Shown here: positions 12,934 to 16,257 of the stretch, piece by piece
Position numbering within the stretch: position 1 is the first letter of the stretch
Layout of the letters: each line of letters begins with the position of its first letter
Source of the DNA: VRUE01 sp963748075
GTDB lineage: Bacteria > Actinomycetota > Thermoleophilia > Solirubrobacterales > 70-9
NCBI GenBank assembly: GCA_963748075.1
Contig: CAVVHQ010000038.1
Location: 1-16,257, forward strand
Direction: 5' to 3'
DNA length: 16,257 nucleotides
The notes under the pieces: generated by a model
Told to the model about the DNA's origin: nothing
Seen by the model: only the letters and a program-made list of their open reading frames with translations
The model's database searches: none
Position numbers and translations under genes: made by a program

Positions 12934-15378
12934 GTGGCGGAGACCATCCACGCATACCGGGCCGACCCCTACTCCTACCGGGAGGCGCGGGCGATTGCCG
13001 AGGCGCTCGGCCTGAGCGAGCCGATCGCGGTGACCCTGGTGCGGCGCGGCTACCGGACGCCGGAGGCGGCGCGGGCCTTTTTGGGGGCCGGGGAGTCGCA
13101 TTCTCCGGACGGGTTCGACTCGATGGGAATCGTCACCGAACGAGTCCTCCAGGCAATCGACGACGGGCGACGAATCACCGTACACGGCGACTTCGATGTC
13201 GATGGCGTCTGCGCCACCGCGATCCTGGTCGGGGCGCTGCGCGAGCTCGGCGGGGAGTGCGACTGGCTGATCCCCGACCGGATCGCCGACGGCTACGGGC
13301 TCTCGGTGGGCAACGTGCGGCGGCTGGCGGAGCGCGGCACCTCGCTGCTCGTCACCGTCGACTGCGGCGTCACCGCGGTCGAGGAGGTGGCGCTGGCCCG
13401 CTCGCTGGGGATGGAGGTCGTGGTCACCGACCACCATCAGCCGGGCTCCGAGCTTCCCGGCTGTCCGATCCTGCACCCGGCGCTCGACGGCTACCCGTTC
13501 GAGGAGCTGTGCGGGACCGCGGTCGCCTGGAAGCTGGCCTGCGCGCTGCTCGGCGGCGAGGGGGAGGCCGATCTCGATCTCGTTGCCCTCGCCACCGTCG
13601 CAGATGTAGTACCGCTGGTCGGCGAGAACCGCTCGCTGGTGCGCCGCGGCCTGGAGGAGGTGCGGCGGGCGCGGCGGCCGGGGATGCGAGCGCTGCTGAA
13701 GGCGGCCAGCTGTGAGCCGACGCGGCTCGACGAGGGGGACCTGGCGTTCAGGCTGGCGCCGCGGATCAATGCCGCGGGACGGCTCTACCGGGCCGATGCC
13801 GGAGTCGAGCTCTTCCTGACCGAGGGTGAGCAGCGCGCCGCGGAGATAGCCGCCGAGCTGGGCAGGGCGAACAGCGAGCGCCGGGCGACCGAGCGAGAGG
13901 TGGACGCCGCCGCCGAGGCCGCCCGGCGCGAGCTGCCCGAGCGGCTGCGCGAGGCGCCCGGGCTGGTCGTCGCCGGCGAGGGCTGGCACCCGGGGGTGAT
14001 CGGGATCGTCGCCTCGCGCCTCGCCGAGCGCCATCACCGCCCGGTGGTCGTCGTCTCGCTCGACGGCGAGGGGGGAGGGCGCGGCTCGGGGCGCGGCATC
14101 CCCGGCTTCGACCTGCTTGCCGGGTTGGAGGCCTGCTCCGAGCAGCTGGTCAGCTTCGGCGGCCACCGCGCCGCCGCCGGGCTGGAGCTGCGGGCCGAGG
14201 GGCTCGACGCCTTCCGCGAGGCGTTCGCCGCACACGCGACGAGCGTGCTCGGCCCGGAGGAGCTGCGCCGCACCGAGCGGATCGACGCGATGGTCGGCGG
14301 CGCCGGCCTCGGCCTCGAGCTGGCCGAGGAGTTGCAGCGTCTCGCTCCGTTCGGGGCGGGCAACCCGGCCGTGCGGCTGCTCGTCCCCGGCGCGCAGGTG
14401 CGCGACGTGCGGACGATGGGGGAAGGCAAGCACGCCCGCTTCAGCCTGCACAGCGGCGGCCACCGGGCGCTCGGGGTCGCCTTCGGGCGCTCCGGCCTCG
14501 GGGTCGGCGAGGACGACGTGGTCGACGCCGCGGTGCGGCTCGAGGTCAACCGCTGGAACGGCTCGGTCGAGCCGCGGGTGGTGCTGCGCGAGCTGTACCC
14601 GCGCGAGGCGAGCGGCGACGGCGACCGCGCGGACGCCGAGGGCGCCTGGTGGCGCGGCTTCGAGCGTGAGCTTGCGGCCGACCCGTCAGCTTGGCCGCCG
14701 ATGGGCCGAAATGTCCACCCGGAGGCAACAAATAGGCCCATCGGCCGGGAGGAGTTGCGGCCCGCGTCCTCGCCGGCCGCGGTGATCGCCGAGCTGAGCT
14801 CATGCGAGGAGAACTACGTCCTCGCGGTGGTCGCCGATGCCGAGGGGCGCGTCGCCCTCGGTGGCGACGGCGTCGTGCTGGCCGACGGCGCCGCGCTCGA
14901 AGCCGAGCCGGAGCTGGCCGGCGACTTCGAGCACGTGGTCCTGGTCGACCCACCGCCGTTCGAGCACCTGGAGCGGATGGCGCGCCTTCCTCACGCGGAG
15001 GGCGGCTTCCTCCACCTCGCCTGGGGAAAGGCCGAGCACCGCTTCGCGCGGGCGATGCTCGACCAGCAGCTGGCCAGGCGCCCGGCGCTGGTCTCCCTGT
15101 TCAGGGACCTGCGCGAGGCCGAGGAACCCAGCGGGAAGCGCCTGCTCGAGGCGCTGCGCGGCTCGGGCCCCCACCCGCGCAGCCCCGAGGCGGCGGCACG
15201 CTGTTTCCGCGTCCTCGCCGACCTGAAGTTGGTCCGGGGCTCGCCCGAAGGCGGTGGCGGCTCGGTCGGGGTCGTATCCTCAAAGGGCACAGATCTCGAG
15301 AACTCCGAGGCGTTCGCCGCTTACGGCAGACGCCACCGGGAGGGCCTGCGATACCTCGAACAACGCCAACAGCCGTAG
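12934..15378 (+). CDS. recJ: Single-stranded-DNA-specific exonuclease RecJ with long C-terminal extension
   Basis: RecJ degrades single-stranded DNA 5' to 3' in recombination and mismatch or base-excision repair. The DHH-family metal motifs are all present: HGDFDVDG (84-91), VDCG (142-145), TDHH (165-168) and the ADVVPL segment (223-228). RINAAGRL (277-284), WHPGVIGIVASRL (351-363) and the DHHA1 motif FGGHRAAAG (408-416) follow, then an OB-fold region to about 555. The protein has 814 residues against about 577 in E. coli. The extra 250 residues form a C-terminal domain of unknown role, joined by a linker (about 556-612) that contains an AT-richer inverted repeat. The GTG at 12934 gives an N-terminus of normal length. 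Its stop precedes rel closely. Confidence 0.95.
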   Translation: MAETIHAYRADPYSYREARAIAEALGLSEPIAVTLVRRGYRTPEAARAFLGAGESHSPDGFDSMGIVTERVLQAIDDGRRITVHGDFDVDGVCATAILVGALRELGGECDWLIPDRIADGYGLSVGNVRRLAERGTSLLVTVDCGVTAVEEVALARSLGMEVVVTDHHQPGSELPGCPILHPALDGYPFEELCGTAVAWKLACALLGGEGEADLDLVALATVADVVPLVGENRSLVRRGLEEVRRARRPGMRALLKAASCEPTRLDEGDLAFRLAPRINAAGRLYRADAGVELFLTEGEQRAAEIAAELGRANSERRATEREVDAAAEAARRELPERLREAPGLVVAGEGWHPGVIGIVASRLAERHHRPVVVVSLDGEGGGRGSGRGIPGFDLLAGLEACSEQLVSFGGHRAAAGLELRAEGLDAFREAFAAHATSVLGPEELRRTERIDAMVGGAGLGLELAEELQRLAPFGAGNPAVRLLVPGAQVRDVRTMGEGKHARFSLHSGGHRALGVAFGRSGLGVGEDDVVDAAVRLEVNRWNGSVEPRVVLRELYPREASGDGDRADAEGAWWRGFERELAADPSAWPPMGRNVHPEATNRPIGREELRPASSPAAVIAELSSCEENYVLAVVADAEGRVALGGDGVVLADGAALEAEPELAGDFEHVVLVDPPPFEHLERMARLPHAEGGFLHLAWGKAEHRFARAMLDQQLARRPALVSLFRDLREAEEPSGKRLLEALRGSGPHPRSPEAAARCFRVLADLKLVRGSPEGGGGSVGVVSSKGTDLENSEAFAAYGRRHREGLRYLEQRQQP
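14697..14745. repeat. In-frame palindromic element inside the recJ linker
   Basis: GCCGATGGGCC (14697-14707) and GGCCCATCGGC (14735-14745) form a perfect 11-bp inverted repeat around a 27-base loop. The loop uses codons that are rare elsewhere in the window (AAT twice, GCA, ACA, AGG). It encodes about residues 588-604 of RecJ, between the nuclease core and the C-terminal extension. No second copy was found by eye in the window. It could be an intercalated repeat or simply a structured linker. Confidence 0.5.
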
Positions 15379-15410
15379 AGCAGAAGGAGCTCCTCGCCGA
15401 CCTCTTCGCC

Positions 15411-16257
15411 GTGGTCGAGGAGTTCGACTCCGCGCCGCAGGAGGACGTTGCGGCCAACGGCGCCACCGCGGTCGTGGTCGCGACGATCGATCGCGCCGCG
15501 GTGACGCGCGCCTTCGAGTTCTCCTGCGAGCGCCACGCCGACCAGCTGCGCCGCTCCGGCGACGAGTTCATCACCCACCCCGTCGGTGTCGCGCAGATCT
15601 GCGCCGGGATGCGGCTCGACACCGAGACGCTCTGCGCGGCGCTGCTCCACGACACGGTCGAGGACACCAGCGCCAGCCTCGAGGAGATCCGCGCGGAGTT
15701 CGGCGAGCAGATCGCCCAACTGGTCGATGGCGTCACCAAGCTGACCGGGATGACCTTCGAGAGCCGCGACGAGCGGCAGGCCGAGAACTACCGCAAGATG
15801 ATGGTCGCGATGGCCACCGACGTCAGGGTGATCCTGATCAAGCTGGCCGACCGCCTGCACAACATGCGCACCCTGGGCGCCCTGCCGAAGCAGAAGCAGC
15901 TCGCCAAGTCGCGCGAGACGCTGGAGATCTACGCGCCGCTCGCCCACCGGCTCGGCATCCACGCGATCAAATGGGAGCTGGAGGACCTCGCCTTCGCCAT
16001 TCTGCACCCGCGCAAGTACAAGGAGATCAAACAGCTGGTCTCCCAGCAGCGCGAGGAGCGCGAGGTCTACGTCAGCCGGGCGGGCGAGTTCTTGGCGAAG
16101 GAGCTGAAGACGGTCGGGATCGAGGCGGAGATCTCCGGCCGGGCCAAGCACTTCTACTCGATCTACACGAAGATGACCAAGAAGGGTCGCGAGTTCAACG
16201 AGATCTTCGATCTCACGGCGATGCGGGTGATCGTCGGCTCGGTCAAGGACTGCTACG
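15411..16257 (+). CDS. rel: Bifunctional (p)ppGpp synthetase/hydrolase, RelA/SpoT family (partial, C-terminus beyond right edge)
   Basis: Makes and degrades the alarmone (p)ppGpp. The N-terminal HD hydrolase domain is visible and intact: FITHPVGVAQI, ALLHDTVEDTSAS with the His-Asp pair, VDGVTKLTGMTF and LIKLADRLHNMRTL. It is followed by ETLEIYAPLAHRLGIHAIKW. The synthetase domain begins at EISGRAKHFYSIYTKM and FDLTAMRVIV and is cut by the window end, so its catalytic residues, the TGS domain and the ACT domain cannot be judged. The preserved HD and ED residues argue for a bifunctional Rel rather than a synthetase-only enzyme. The start is uncertain. The GTG at 15411 is the first canonical codon, but similarity seems to begin upstream (ELLADLFAVVEEFD), where a perfect AAGGAG (15384-15389) has no start codon behind it at usable distance. 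Confidence 0.9.
   Translation, partial: MVEEFDSAPQEDVAANGATAVVVATIDRAAVTRAFEFSCERHADQLRRSGDEFITHPVGVAQICAGMRLDTETLCAALLHDTVEDTSASLEEIRAEFGEQIAQLVDGVTKLTGMTFESRDERQAENYRKMMVAMATDVRVILIKLADRLHNMRTLGALPKQKQLAKSRETLEIYAPLAHRLGIHAIKWELEDLAFAILHPRKYKEIKQLVSQQREEREVYVSRAGEFLAKELKTVGIEAEISGRAKHFYSIYTKMTKKGREFNEIFDLTAMRVIVGSVKDCY

Noticed and set aside
13120..13215. Slightly unusual codons (CGA, GTA, GCA, GAT) around DHH motif I of recJ
   Set aside because: The protein is perfectly conserved there, the deviation is mild, and there is no repeat or boundary.

Overview
The window is a GC-rich, densely packed bacterial chromosome segment. It carries 16 protein genes and no stretch of more than about 80 bases without a gene. 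I see no tRNA, rRNA, CRISPR array, insertion sequence or integrase. High GC, frequent GTG starts, many 1-8 nt gene overlaps and the order pdxS-pdxT-(M29 peptidase)-yebC-ruvC-ruvA-ruvB-secDF-recJ-rel point to an actinobacterium, most likely a deep lineage such as Thermoleophilia (Solirubrobacterales or relatives). That placement is inference from gene order and style, not from a marker search.

Layout. (1) Positions 1-2250, minus strand: a tightly coupled four-gene cluster of poorly known proteins. In transcription order these are a small membrane protein, a small zinc-binding-type protein with an Arg-rich tail, a multi-pass membrane protein carrying an apparent single-base frameshift, and a larger membrane protein with an HxHH motif that runs off the left edge. 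(2) 2312-5763, plus strand: a divergently transcribed RpiR-type regulator with a degenerate sugar-phosphate (SIS) site, then pdxS and pdxT (pyridoxal 5'-phosphate synthase) and an M29 aminopeptidase overlapping pdxT. (3) 5765-6160, minus strand: a small membrane protein convergent with the peptidase, only one base between the two stops. (4) 6237-9185, plus: yebC, then ruvC-ruvA-ruvB for Holliday-junction processing. (5) 9201-12899, plus: an unusual zinc-ribbon/PAS-like protein with an EF-hand-type loop, a fused secD-secF gene and a small membrane protein. (6) 12934 to the end: recJ, with a long C-terminal extension and an embedded inverted repeat, then the start of a bifunctional rel/spoT gene cut by the right edge.

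How they fit: most of the plus-strand genes are housekeeping (PLP synthesis, recombination and repair, protein export, stringent response). The items that stand out are the zinc-ribbon/PAS/EF-hand protein, the RpiR regulator beside pdxST, the HxHH membrane protein cluster, a run of genes with -10-like hexamers 6-8 nt before the start codon (leaderless-type starts), a GAA-rich codon patch confined to the first third of secDF, and the atypical palindromic insert inside recJ. I did not find a clearly new multi-gene defence or mobile system.
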